Shown here: positions 53,562 through 62,542 of the stretch, one piece after another | Position numbering within the stretch: the first letter of the stretch is position 1 | Layout of the letters: each line of letters opens with the position of its first letter | NCBI RefSeq assembly: GCF_002811765.1 | Contig: NZ_NPDR01000001.1 | Coordinates: 744,001-808,000 of the forward strand | Source of the DNA: Leptospira saintgironsiae | GTDB taxonomy: Bacteria > Spirochaetota > Leptospiria > Leptospirales > Leptospiraceae | Length of the DNA stretch: 64,000 nt | Reading direction: 5' to 3' | Program-made: the position numbers and the translations under genes | The notes under the pieces: model-generated | The model's database searches: none | Told to the model about the DNA's origin: nothing | Seen by the model: only the letters and a program-made list of their open reading frames with translations

Positions 53562-55195
53562 GTTTCTTTTTTAGAGAAGTCTAAAGAATACCCTGCTCCT
53601 ACATAAATCGCTTTCGCAATAGAATTGTTTGCGAGCCCTTGAGTCAAAGATTGAATTAAAATGGAAGTTACGTAAGCAGAAACCGGATCTCCACTTAAAT
53701 TCAGATCTCCTCCATAACTTTCCATTTTGTAGGATAATTTGGAATATTGAAATCCGGTCCAAAAGAAGACTGAACTTTTCCAATGGTAGATCAATTTTCC
53801 AGAAAGGTTTAAACCATCCACTTTCCATTCGTTATTAACTGCGGTCCTATTTTCGAATGCTCCCCCCAGCAGGAACGCGATTTGATCTCTTGTGAAGATC
53901 GAATTTCCATGTAAAAATTGTCTTTGTAATTCAAAGCGAGTTTCCCATTTTTCATTCCATTTGGAATCGATTGACAGACCGACTGACGGGCCGCTTAAGT
54001 AATCGCTGAAACTTGTTCCATATCGGATTGCCCAATCCACACTGCTGGAATTGTTCGGATCTTTAGGAGAAATATCGTAAGTAGAATTATCCTTTCCGGT
54101 CTGCCATATTTTATAATAACCTAGTATAGGTCTAATTTCGAAAAGGGAATGCTTATATACCGAATAAGAAATTTGAGCATTTATCTGTTTGTAGCTGATC
54201 GTATGCAAAGGAGCCTGAGCGGTAAATGCTCCTTGGCTCACCACATTTGAAGAAAGATCCGGATAGACTATATATCCAACGCTAGTCGTAGATTCCAAAG
54301 AATTCATATGTGATCCGCCGATATCTCCTACGAAACGTTTCCAAGAATATCTGAGATTGATCGTTTTTGCGTCCGAATCCTTACGAGTTGGAGCGCTATT
54401 AAAAAATCCTCCGTTGCCTCCTAGTACGGTTGCGTATCCCTCTACTCCTCGATGAAAATTCGAGACCTGGCTTTCATATTGGCTTCTGCCTATACCTGCA
54501 AGTATTTCTAGTTTATGAAATTCTGCAATCGGGGAAGGTTGAGTTTCTAATTTAGGCTTTTCTTCGGTTACGATTTGTTTATTTTCTTCTTCTTGTTTTA
54601 ATTTGGCTTCCTGTTCTTGTTTAAGCTTTGCCTCTTGTTCTTGTTTTAACTTAGCTTCCTGTTCTTGTTTAAGCTTTGCCTCTTGTTCTTGTTTAAGCTT
54701 TGCCTCTTGTTCTTGTTTAAGCTTTGCCTCTTGTTCTTGTTTTAACTTAGCTTCTTGTTCTTGTTTAAGCTTTGCCTCTTGTTCTTGTTTTAACTTAGCT
54801 TCTTGTTCTTGTTTAAGCTTCGCCTCTTGTTCTTGTTTTAACTTAGCTTCCCGTTCTCGCCTTAACTTAGTTTCCCGTTCTTGTTTTAGTTTTGCTTCTC
54901 GCTCTCGTTTTAATTTAGCTTCCTGTTCTTGCTTTAGTCTCGCTTCTAATTCCTGCCTTTGTTTTTTATATTCTGCCTCGGCATTTTTAAAAATGATTCT
55001 TTTGATAGAGTGTTTTAGTATTTCTTCTTCTTTTCCTTCTTCGTCCCTGAATTTGATTTTGTCAGCGCTTTGATGAAGAACTTCTCCTTTGAGAATCCTT
55101 CCATCTTTCATATACACGTATTGTGTTTCTGAAAAAATATTTATTGGAATGAGGACGAGTAGGCTTAAAACGAAAATTCGTTTCAAATAAATCAT
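53555..55195 (-). CDS. Paralogue 1: SH3/Sm-like domain, 15-repeat helix, barrel-like C-terminus
   Basis: This is a 546-residue exported protein. Residues 1-22 are a signal peptide. Residues 24-72 form a small beta domain (YVYMKDGRILKGEVLHQS, ending IKRIIFK) shared with the two genes upstream. Residues 84-203 are 15 copies of an 8-residue unit, consensus EAKLKQEQ, predicted to be a long charged single helix. From 225 to the end is an alternating-strand region with aromatic residues (FEIRPILGYYKIW, SVFFWTGFQYSKLSYKM) ending YSLDFSKKETQ, as in outer-membrane barrels. It is third in a tandem of paralogues after lpxK. Function unknown. Confidence 0.8.
   Translation of the reverse strand: MIYLKRIFVLSLLVLIPINIFSETQYVYMKDGRILKGEVLHQSADKIKFRDEEGKEEEILKHSIKRIIFKNAEAEYKKQRQELEARLKQEQEAKLKREREAKLKQERETKLRREREAKLKQEQEAKLKQEQEAKLKQEQEAKLKQEQEAKLKQEQEAKLKQEQEAKLKQEQEAKLKQEQEAKLKQEQEAKLKQEQEAKLKQEEENKQIVTEEKPKLETQPSPIAEFHKLEILAGIGRSQYESQVSNFHRGVEGYATVLGGNGGFFNSAPTRKDSDAKTINLRYSWKRFVGDIGGSHMNSLESTTSVGYIVYPDLSSNVVSQGAFTAQAPLHTISYKQINAQISYSVYKHSLFEIRPILGYYKIWQTGKDNSTYDISPKDPNNSSSVDWAIRYGTSFSDYLSGPSVGLSIDSKWNEKWETRFELQRQFLHGNSIFTRDQIAFLLGGAFENRTAVNNEWKVDGLNLSGKLIYHWKSSVFFWTGFQYSKLSYKMESYGGDLNLSGDPVSAYVTSILIQSLTQGLANNSIAKAIYVGAGYSLDFSKKETQ
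54587..54946. repeat. 15 tandem 24-bp repeats inside paralogue 1
   Basis: Fifteen in-frame 24-bp units encode 8 residues each. The units nearest the gene's 3' side (about 11, including the last) are almost identical; the four at the 5' side have diverged (EARLKQEQ, EAKLKRER, ETKLRRER and similar). Two silent variants (GTTTAAGCTTTGCC and GTTTTAACTTAGCT on the plus strand) alternate for part of the array, suggesting duplication in 48-bp blocks. Copy number can change without a frameshift. Confidence 0.92.
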
Positions 55196-55215
55196 ATCAG
55201 AGAAATTGGACGATT

Positions 55216-56547
55216 TTATTTGTTAAAGTCGTACGAGTAAGTAGCCCCGATTTGGATTGTGGTAGATTTTGTTTCTTTGAGTGCGCCCGGGCCGATAAGA
55301 GATTCGAAAAGTAATTTTCCTAGTGCATAACTCTCAGGATCTACTCCGGAAGAATCTCCATTGCCCACGCTCAAAGCGGTCTCTGACATAGTATAAGTCC
55401 AACTCATACTATTTAGTCCCATCCAAAAGCTGACTCCATATTTCCAAGGGTACAAAAATTTTAGATCTAAAATCACTCCTTTTGCGACCCATTTATTGTA
55501 CACGTCTATATCTTCTGCCTGGCCTTGACCGCTTACAGGTGCATAAGCATTTAGTTGTCGATCGTAAGTTCCAAAACCTTTCATTTGTAGAATATGTAAT
55601 CCGGTACGGATCTCGAACTTTTCGAATTTTACATCATACTGGATCCCGTAGGAAAAACCTTTTAGAACTTCTGCAATAGAAGTTGGAACAATTCCGAAAT
55701 ACTGATCACTAAACACAGGAGCAACTCCTGCCCCGAACGTTAAAGAATTTGAATTTTCCGTTTTTGTCCAGAATTGATGGTATCCTATCACTGGGCGAAT
55801 ATCGTATTTAGGATGTGGATAGACTGAATAAGAAAAATTTCCATAAACATGTTTCATAGAAACATCGTAATTGCCGTTGATTAATTTAGGGAAAGTGCCG
55901 CTACTTGGACCATCTACCCCGATAATCGTTTGGGTTGCAGTAGATGTTACGGAACTTGCACCCACTTCTCCTACAAATCTGTTCCAAGAGTATCGAATAT
56001 CAAAAGATCTCGCTTTTCCACTTTTAGGTTTTGGTTCGATTGGATATTCGAATTTACCGCTGTCTTGGCCTAGGGTGCTGCCGACAGCGATTACATGATC
56101 ATAAAAATTTGCATTTTGAAAGTTTACTGTTCCGGATCCTGTTCCTAAAAATATATCTAAACGATTTCGTTTTGATTCTTCGATCTGTTTTTTTCTTTTT
56201 TCTGCCTTCTCATCTAGGACGGCTTGCTTTTTAGAATCTTCTTCCTGTTGTTTTGCAATTTCTTCTGGAGTAAGGGTAGGAGGTCCAACAGGGGTTTTAT
56301 CTTTAGGTTCCGGAGTCTTTGCTTCTTTGAATGCTACTCTTTTGATATCTTGTTTTGAAATTTCTTTTGTGGAACCATCAGGTAATTTGATCACCATCTT
56401 GAATGCAGTTTGGGAAATGATCTCTGCGTTGATCACTCTTCCATCTTTCATATAGATGACTTGATCGTTTGCATGGACAGAAGTTAGGGAGAAGATCATA
56501 CATCCGAAGAAGATTGCCGCTTTGATGTTATTTTTTAGTCTTCTCAT
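55216..56547 (-). CDS. Paralogue 2: SH3/Sm-like domain and barrel-like C-terminus
   Basis: This is a 443-residue exported protein with a signal peptide (residues 9-26, ending TSVHAN). The N-terminal domain reads VIYMKDGRVINAEIISQ and ends IKRVAFKE, colinear with paralogues 1 and 3. A linker of about 60 residues (Pro-rich, then charged helix EKAEKRKKQIEESKRNR) leads to a barrel-like region with YDIRPVIGYHQFW and VSFWMGLNSMSWTY, ending ATYSYDFNK, a C-terminal strand typical of Bam substrates. Start ATG. Probably in the outer membrane with the N-terminal domain in the periplasm. Function unknown. Confidence 0.8.
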   Translation of the reverse strand: MRRLKNNIKAAIFFGCMIFSLTSVHANDQVIYMKDGRVINAEIISQTAFKMVIKLPDGSTKEISKQDIKRVAFKEAKTPEPKDKTPVGPPTLTPEEIAKQQEEDSKKQAVLDEKAEKRKKQIEESKRNRLDIFLGTGSGTVNFQNANFYDHVIAVGSTLGQDSGKFEYPIEPKPKSGKARSFDIRYSWNRFVGEVGASSVTSTATQTIIGVDGPSSGTFPKLINGNYDVSMKHVYGNFSYSVYPHPKYDIRPVIGYHQFWTKTENSNSLTFGAGVAPVFSDQYFGIVPTSIAEVLKGFSYGIQYDVKFEKFEIRTGLHILQMKGFGTYDRQLNAYAPVSGQGQAEDIDVYNKWVAKGVILDLKFLYPWKYGVSFWMGLNSMSWTYTMSETALSVGNGDSSGVDPESYALGKLLFESLIGPGALKETKSTTIQIGATYSYDFNK

Positions 56548-56690
56548 TTCCTATCTAGGTCTCACTCAGTTTTGAATTCTGGGAAAGAATCCTTGGACTG
56601 AAAGTAGGATTCAAGCAATAAATTGACATCCCTGAAAACTAAAGGCGGCTATCGTATAACAAATACTACATTCGTGAAAATATACTTCGG

Positions 56691-57968
56691 TTAATAATTT
56701 TCCTCCGGTCCGAAGTTTAGAGTTTTGGAGACTCCAAATTGTATGGAAGTTGCTCTAGTTGTAGCATTTATAGTTTGGGCTAGGAGTTTCTGGCCTAGAT
56801 TCCAACTTATAAGTTCAGACAAAGTAGGAGTATCGGAATCCAATGAAAGTGTGATCGGAAAATTTCCATCTTGAAGAGAATAACTCCATTGGTAAGAATC
56901 ATATTTGATAAAAAATCCAATCCCCATTTTCCAAAAATAACTTAGCTTTAATGAAGCGTGAGTTCCTTTGGCCTTCCAATCGAAACTGTAATCTGCAGGT
57001 AATACAAATAGAACGTTAGGAGGACTTAAAGAAACCGCTGTATAATCTTGATGGATGGACTGAGAACCTTTCATGGTTAAGGATTCAAATTCAGGTCTTA
57101 TTTCGAATTTAGATCCAAACAAATACGCAAAGCCTAACCCGACAGAAGTTCCACTTAAACTTTCAGAAGCTTGGAAATTGGATTTTCCAGCTACACTATC
57201 CGCCTGAAAGACCTGTGAATTCGAGTCCTTTGTCCTATTCCAAGTTCGTATATAACCTACACTCGGATACAATTCGAAATTTGATTTGGAAAATGCAGAA
57301 TATGATCCTTTTAAAAAAGCTACCTTCATCTGTTCCGGATAAGATCCATAAACTATAATCGCTTCTGCCTCAGGACCTATATTTTTCGAACTTGTAGAAG
57401 TATTAGTTTCCATTCCTCCAGCTTCTACGGAGAATTTTTTAAACTTATAATTGATCCCTGCAGATACGGATGTACCTGCAGTGCGGTTTGGGCTTCCTGC
57501 TAAATAGAAAGGAGTCGCGTCTATGATTAAACTTCTGATGTTTTGGTATTTATAATAAAAGTCTATGGTTTGAGGGGAGAAGGTCCCATTTCCAGCCGCC
57601 AAATAGAAATCTATATAATGTCTTTCTAATGGACTTCGGACCACTCTTTTAGCTTCTTTCTGGACCGGAGGAGGGGAGACAATTTCGGGTTCTTGTTTTT
57701 TGGGCTCCTGTTTTTCTACAGGGACTATGGGAGGTTCTGTCTTTTTAGGGTCTTCTTTTTGAGGTTCTCTATAAGAAATCCTGAGTATAGTCTCCTTTTG
57801 GATACGTCTTGTTTCCCCGTTTTGTAATTTCAGATCTATAAAGGTCGCCGTTTGGTTGATGACATCTCCATGTAATATTTGGCCGTTACGCAAATATACA
57901 GTTTGGGGTTCGGCAAATAGAACTACAGGTAGAAATAATAAAACTAGAAACAAAATTTTGGATTTCAT
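56691..57968 (-). CDS. Paralogue 3: SH3/Sm-like domain and barrel-like C-terminus
   Basis: This is a 425-residue exported protein with a signal peptide (residues 4-19, ending VLFAEP) and the shared domain (TVYLRNGQILHGDVINQ to ILRISYRE). The linker is Pro/Lys/Glu-rich (VEKQEPKKQEPEIVSPPPVQ). The barrel-like part repeats FELYPSVGYIRTW, SGTSVGLGFAYLFGSKFEIR and WKMGIGFFIKYDSYQWSY, matching the other two paralogues in order. It ends KTLNFGPEENY, a less typical barrel terminus. It is the copy nearest lpxK, 131 bp downstream of it on the same strand. Confidence 0.8.
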   Translation of the reverse strand: MKSKILFLVLLFLPVVLFAEPQTVYLRNGQILHGDVINQTATFIDLKLQNGETRRIQKETILRISYREPQKEDPKKTEPPIVPVEKQEPKKQEPEIVSPPPVQKEAKRVVRSPLERHYIDFYLAAGNGTFSPQTIDFYYKYQNIRSLIIDATPFYLAGSPNRTAGTSVSAGINYKFKKFSVEAGGMETNTSTSSKNIGPEAEAIIVYGSYPEQMKVAFLKGSYSAFSKSNFELYPSVGYIRTWNRTKDSNSQVFQADSVAGKSNFQASESLSGTSVGLGFAYLFGSKFEIRPEFESLTMKGSQSIHQDYTAVSLSPPNVLFVLPADYSFDWKAKGTHASLKLSYFWKMGIGFFIKYDSYQWSYSLQDGNFPITLSLDSDTPTLSELISWNLGQKLLAQTINATTRATSIQFGVSKTLNFGPEENY

Positions 57969-58099
57969 TCAACCTTCTTCAAAAATCGTTTAAGATTTTA
58001 GTAAAAAATTTATTTCTATTCACTATATTCTTACCTATATCAAGGGAAGAGTAAAGAATCATACTATTTTTTAGGAAAAGAAAAAGTCTTTTTATTTGT

Positions 58100-59143
58100 T
58101 TAGATGAAGTTACGAATGGAACTTATCAGTTTAGATTCATTTTCCAGAACGGTTTCTAATCTGAGATAAAACCAGTTGGAAAAATCCATGTCATTTTTAA
58201 TAAGCGAAGTGATCTTCACTCCATCTTTTTCTGTACAGATAATGTAATCTTGGCCAGAAGATTTTTCTGAGATCTGAATGAGATCTCCTTTTGTATAAGA
58301 ATAATGATCTGGATATGATTTAGTTTTTAGCTCGAATAAATTTTGATCTTTTAAGGAAGAATAAAACGATTCTGGGTTTCCCAAACCTGCAAAGCCGAAC
58401 ACTGATTTTCCTGTTAATTCTTTAATAGAAACTTCGGATTCTCCTAAAGAAAGTGGAACAAGCTTTTGTGGGGAAAATCTAAATCTTAAAGTTTGAGAAG
58501 GTTTGTATTTTCCGATCCATTTCGAAAGTAAAACTTCCCATTCTCCAGAAAACTTAGATGCGATTAAAAAATTTGCTCTGGATACTGAACTGTAAGATTC
58601 TCTTAATAAACCAAAAGGAAGTACAAATTCCATTTTAGAAAGTTTTGTACAATCCAATAAGACTAGATCTAAATCTCTGTTTAAAGCGTGGTGCTGGAAT
58701 CCATCATCTAATAATGCAAATACCTTTTGATCGGTTGGTATTTTGTTTTCTGATCTGAATTGCAGATAAGAGTCGTATCTATTACTTCCTACATACACTT
58801 CTGCAAAAGGAAGATTCTTTTTTAAAAGAAGAGGTTCATCTCCGACTTCGGTGGCGGAAGAATTTTCTATAACTCTTCTGGTTCCTTTTCCTGAGGAGCC
58901 GTATCCTCTGCTTAAGATCACGATTGGAATATTCGGAAAATTAGAATGAAGCAATTTTGCTAAGTGTAAAGTGAAAGGAGTTTTCCCTGTTCCGCCCACA
59001 CTGAAATTTCCTACACTGATTGTTATAGAAGAAGGAAGAGTTCTTTTTTTCTTTAAGCTTCTATCTAAAAAAAATAAGATCTTATAGATCAGGCTAAGTA
59101 AAAATAGAATCGGAAAAAATAGGATCTTTCCAAAAGAAATCAT
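58100..59143 (-). CDS. lpxK: Tetraacyldisaccharide 4'-kinase
   Basis: This 347-residue membrane-associated kinase phosphorylates the lipid A precursor at the 4' position. Residues 7-25 form an N-terminal membrane helix. The P-loop is SVGNFSVGGTGKTPF, and ILSRGYG and LDDGFQHHALNRDLDLVLLD are LpxK signatures, including the catalytic Asp-His region. The start is ATG nine bases after the msbA stop. This pairing of lpxK with msbA matches the usual lipid A gene order in proteobacteria and supports a diderm LPS-bearing host. Confidence 0.96.
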   Translation of the reverse strand: MISFGKILFFPILFLLSLIYKILFFLDRSLKKKRTLPSSITISVGNFSVGGTGKTPFTLHLAKLLHSNFPNIPIVILSRGYGSSGKGTRRVIENSSATEVGDEPLLLKKNLPFAEVYVGSNRYDSYLQFRSENKIPTDQKVFALLDDGFQHHALNRDLDLVLLDCTKLSKMEFVLPFGLLRESYSSVSRANFLIASKFSGEWEVLLSKWIGKYKPSQTLRFRFSPQKLVPLSLGESEVSIKELTGKSVFGFAGLGNPESFYSSLKDQNLFELKTKSYPDHYSYTKGDLIQISEKSSGQDYIICTEKDGVKITSLIKNDMDFSNWFYLRLETVLENESKLISSIRNFI

Positions 59144-59152
59144 CTTCTTTTC

Positions 59153-61036
59153 TTAAACCGGAGATTCAGCGAATTGCATCTCGTATAATTTCTTATACTT
59201 TCCATCTAGTCGGATCAGCTCTGAGTGAGATCCTGATTCTACTACCTTTCCACCTTCCATTGTGAAAATTGTGTCTGCGATCTGAACTGTAGAAAGTCTG
59301 TGAGCGATGATAATGACAGTTCTATTTTTGTATAAAGATTCAAGTGCTTGTTGAACTACTCTTTCTGATTCCGTATCTAAAGCAGAAGTTGCCTCGTCCA
59401 AAATAAGAATTTCAGGATTATTCAATAACGCTCTTGCGATGGAGATCCTTTGCCTTTGGCCTCCAGACAGCATCACTCCTCTTTCTCCCACTACTGTATC
59501 GAAACCGTCTTCGAAAGATAAGATAAAGTCAGTTGCAAATGCGAGTTCTGAAACTTCTCTCATTCTTTCTTCCGTAACATTTTCAGTTCCGTAGCATATA
59601 TTCTCACGGATACTTCCGTTGAATAAGAATACTTGTTGGTTTACGATAGAGATTTTTTTTCTTAAGGAAGCCAGATCGAAATTTCTGAGATCTGTTCCGT
59701 CCCAGGTGATAGAGCCGAGGGTTGGGTCGATTAGTCTTGGTATTAGATCCACTAATGTGGATTTTCCTGCACCGGAAGAACCAACTAACGCAACTGTAGA
59801 TCCTTTTTGGATAGAAAGATTCAGATCTAATAATGCGGAACTTTTTGCTCCAGGGTAACTGTATCCTACTGAATCAAATTTTAATTCTTTAGAAAGTCTT
59901 TTAGGAAAGATAGGGTTTGGAGGATTTTTAACATCCGTTTCACTATCCAACATTTCAAAAACTCTGGTTCCTGCTGCCACTGCACTTTGGATCGAGTTAG
60001 ATAACATTCCCATTTGTTTGAATGGTCTTGTCAAAAACACCAAAGTTAAGAAGAAGATCATAAAATGACCTAAGGTTAATTTTTGGAGTTCGATCAAATA
60101 GGCGCCGAAAGCTAAAAATATTACGGCAACAATAGAGCTGGAAAGTTCGACCAAAGAAGGGCCAATCTGATGATAGAAATGTCCTTTGAAAGTTTTATCT
60201 GAAAGATCATTATTGATCTCCCAAAATCTCCCTGCTTCTGTTTTTTCCATGGAGAATGCGCGGATAACTCTGATGCCAGAGATCACTTCTTGTAAATGAC
60301 CATTTAAGGAAGATAATCTTTCTTGTTGGTTGCGAGTCGCTTTTCTGATCCTATCTGCAAAAGAAGTTACTGGGCCCATGATCAGTGGAACTACAACTAA
60401 AACTGCGATGAACATTTCCCAACTTAAGACAAGAAGAATGAGCAAATGTATGACTATATAGAAAAAATCTACGATAGCATCTTTTAGATCTGAGCTGATG
60501 ACTTTTGCCAAAACTTCTACATCGTTAACGATGCGGCTCATGAAGATCCCTGTCTTCTCTTGAACAAAATGATTGAGAGGAAGTTCTTGTGCCTTAGAAT
60601 AAAGTTCTAAACGTAGATCTCGGACAGCTAGATAACCGCCTGAGTTGATGCAGTATACTGCACCTGTTAAGAACAAAAGTTTAGCTAGATAAATTGGAAA
60701 TATGAATAAACAAAAAATTAAAACGAGCTGGTCTTTAGGAAAAGTGGTTAAATAAAAGTTAGTCTTGATCTTTATATCTGCGACTAGGGCTTCTATCTTT
60801 TGGATTGCTTCTAATTCTTTTCCTTCTTCCCTTTCTTTTAAAGCGATACTTTCTTTTTTGGTGAGTGTAATTTGAAAGTCAGCTTTTCCGCCTTTTCCAA
60901 TCGCGTTAAAAATTGGAATAACGCTAGTAAGAGAGGCACCATTGAGTATGGATACAAAAAAGGATAGTACGATCCCGGTGATTAATCTGTATTTATACTT
61001 GAAGGAATACCCCAAGAGGCGTCTATAGACGTTCAT
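59153..61036 (-). CDS. msbA: MsbA-type lipid A flippase ABC transporter
   Basis: This 627-residue fused exporter has six membrane helices (residues 15-340) and an ATPase domain. Walker A is VGSSGAGKSTLVD, signature LSGGQRQRIS and Walker B ILILDEATSALD. It would flip core-lipid A to the periplasmic leaflet. Between helices 1 and 2 lies a charged insert of about 70 residues (ITLTKKESIALKEREEGKEL and beyond) facing the periplasm, longer than in E. coli MsbA (582 residues). The start is ATG. It forms a unit with lpxK. Confidence 0.93.
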   Translation of the reverse strand: MNVYRRLLGYSFKYKYRLITGIVLSFFVSILNGASLTSVIPIFNAIGKGGKADFQITLTKKESIALKEREEGKELEAIQKIEALVADIKIKTNFYLTTFPKDQLVLIFCLFIFPIYLAKLLFLTGAVYCINSGGYLAVRDLRLELYSKAQELPLNHFVQEKTGIFMSRIVNDVEVLAKVISSDLKDAIVDFFYIVIHLLILLVLSWEMFIAVLVVVPLIMGPVTSFADRIRKATRNQQERLSSLNGHLQEVISGIRVIRAFSMEKTEAGRFWEINNDLSDKTFKGHFYHQIGPSLVELSSSIVAVIFLAFGAYLIELQKLTLGHFMIFFLTLVFLTRPFKQMGMLSNSIQSAVAAGTRVFEMLDSETDVKNPPNPIFPKRLSKELKFDSVGYSYPGAKSSALLDLNLSIQKGSTVALVGSSGAGKSTLVDLIPRLIDPTLGSITWDGTDLRNFDLASLRKKISIVNQQVFLFNGSIRENICYGTENVTEERMREVSELAFATDFILSFEDGFDTVVGERGVMLSGGQRQRISIARALLNNPEILILDEATSALDTESERVVQQALESLYKNRTVIIIAHRLSTVQIADTIFTMEGGKVVESGSHSELIRLDGKYKKLYEMQFAESPV

Positions 61037-61045
61037 AGGTCCGGA

Positions 61046-62542
61046 ATGTTTTATCCTAGATTTCTAGACTCGGTCACTTCCCGATTTCAGGTCGGACCGA
61101 AACCGACTCTTACCTTTTCCCTGGCTTTCCTTCTTTTGTCCCTTCTTTTTTATGATTGTCGAAAAGCGGAAAGAAGTCCCGGAAAACTGGTATTTTCACT
61201 ACCTTCTGATCCAATCTCTTTGGACCCGATCAGATCCACTGACTTATCTTCTAGAATTGTTCTCAAATATATCTACCCTAGACTTTTTGAAATAAATGGA
61301 GAAGGTACAATCCTTCCTTCTTTAGTAAGATCATATAATTTGGCAGAAGGTCCGTCATCCAAGATCAGAAGATTGATCTTGGAACTTCGCACTGATTCGA
61401 ATTCGAATGTAGGAGCTCAAACAGTTTTAGGATCTTTAGAAAGATTAAGAAATACTCCTGGCCCAAGGAGAAGCACATATTCTTTTTTAAAAGGTGGAAA
61501 GGTTCTCTCCGATTCCAGTTTAGAAATTTATTTTGAAGGAGGCCTTAGAGAAACTTTAGAAAAACTTTCTTTGCCACAAGCTTGGATCTATTGCGGCCCA
61601 CCTGAATCAACTTGTGGAAATTTCAAATTAGCAGAATGGAAAAGGAACAATCATCTTAGATTAGTTGCAAATCATCCCAATGATTTGGGTTCTGAGATAT
61701 TGTTTAGAGTTCTTCCTCAAGCAAGCACTGGATTGTATTTATATTTCAAAGACGAATTGGATCTGATGAAATTGCCTGTTTTTCTTCTCAAAAATTCGTT
61801 AGTAAAAGAAGATCAGATCTCTGTTCGAAAAGGAGGCGGTGTTCAATACATAGCGATCAACGCAAAAGAACCTTGTTTCGATAAGAACTTTAGAAAAGCA
61901 TTAAATTATTCAATAGATAAACGTACAATCATTCAGGTTTTATTAGAAGGAAAAGGAGAAGTCTCCGTAGGCCCATTTCCAAAATCAATTTCGGACACCT
62001 GGACTTCTTCCGAAGAAATTTATCCTTATGATCTTGCAAAAGCAAAAGAATTGCTTACTCAATCTGTTTGTTATCCTAAAATTTTAGAAAGAGAATTAGA
62101 ATTTAGAATGAGAGGAGATGAGGAGAACCAAGCAAATGGTGCTGCAATCGTGCAAAACCTAAAAGAGTTAGGATTAAAAATTAAAACTCTCCCAATGGAG
62201 AAAGCTGCATTATATAAAGAGAATGGAGAAGGTAGGGGAGATCTAACATTACTATTTTGGTATGCAGATCTTCCTGGGCCATTTGCATTTTTAGATCCAT
62301 TGTTTGCAGGAGACAGGTTTGGGAATGGAGGAAATCGCGCCTTCTACTCTAATCCTAAAATGGAAAAAATTTTCCAAGAGATCAGATCCACGGATAAAAC
62401 GGATATAAGTCCTCAGATCAAAGAAGCATTTTCACTTTTATCTGAAGATGCTCCTTGGATCTTTTTATGGTCCCCTTATGAATTGTTTCTAGTCGGGGAC
62501 CGCGTACCAAAAGATACTAATCGTCGTTCGGATCTTCCTTAG
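61046..62542 (+). CDS. Solute-binding lipoprotein, SBP_bac_5 family
   Basis: This 498-residue protein resembles OppA/DppA peptide-binding subunits of ABC importers. The signal peptide ends LLFYDC, with Cys as lipid anchor. KLVFSLPSDPISLDPIRSTDL, VQYIAINAKEPCFDKNFRKALN and FGNGGNRAFYSNPKMEKIF are family landmarks. No permease or ATPase genes are next to it, so it may serve a distant transporter or act as a chaperone. The start ATG is nine bases from the divergent msbA start. It converges on the PBP gene with a 26-base overlap. Confidence 0.88.
   Translation: MFYPRFLDSVTSRFQVGPKPTLTFSLAFLLLSLLFYDCRKAERSPGKLVFSLPSDPISLDPIRSTDLSSRIVLKYIYPRLFEINGEGTILPSLVRSYNLAEGPSSKIRRLILELRTDSNSNVGAQTVLGSLERLRNTPGPRRSTYSFLKGGKVLSDSSLEIYFEGGLRETLEKLSLPQAWIYCGPPESTCGNFKLAEWKRNNHLRLVANHPNDLGSEILFRVLPQASTGLYLYFKDELDLMKLPVFLLKNSLVKEDQISVRKGGGVQYIAINAKEPCFDKNFRKALNYSIDKRTIIQVLLEGKGEVSVGPFPKSISDTWTSSEEIYPYDLAKAKELLTQSVCYPKILERELEFRMRGDEENQANGAAIVQNLKELGLKIKTLPMEKAALYKENGEGRGDLTLLFWYADLPGPFAFLDPLFAGDRFGNGGNRAFYSNPKMEKIFQEIRSTDKTDISPQIKEAFSLLSEDAPWIFLWSPYELFLVGDRVPKDTNRRSDLP

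Noticed and set aside
54587..54946. CRISPR-like array
   Set aside because: The units are directly adjacent with no unique spacers and stay in frame with a protein-coding gene.
54603..55073. 156-residue Cys/Ser-rich plus-strand frame
   Set aside because: It is the antisense reading of the 24-bp repeats in paralogue 1; the repeating Cys pattern follows from the repeat DNA.
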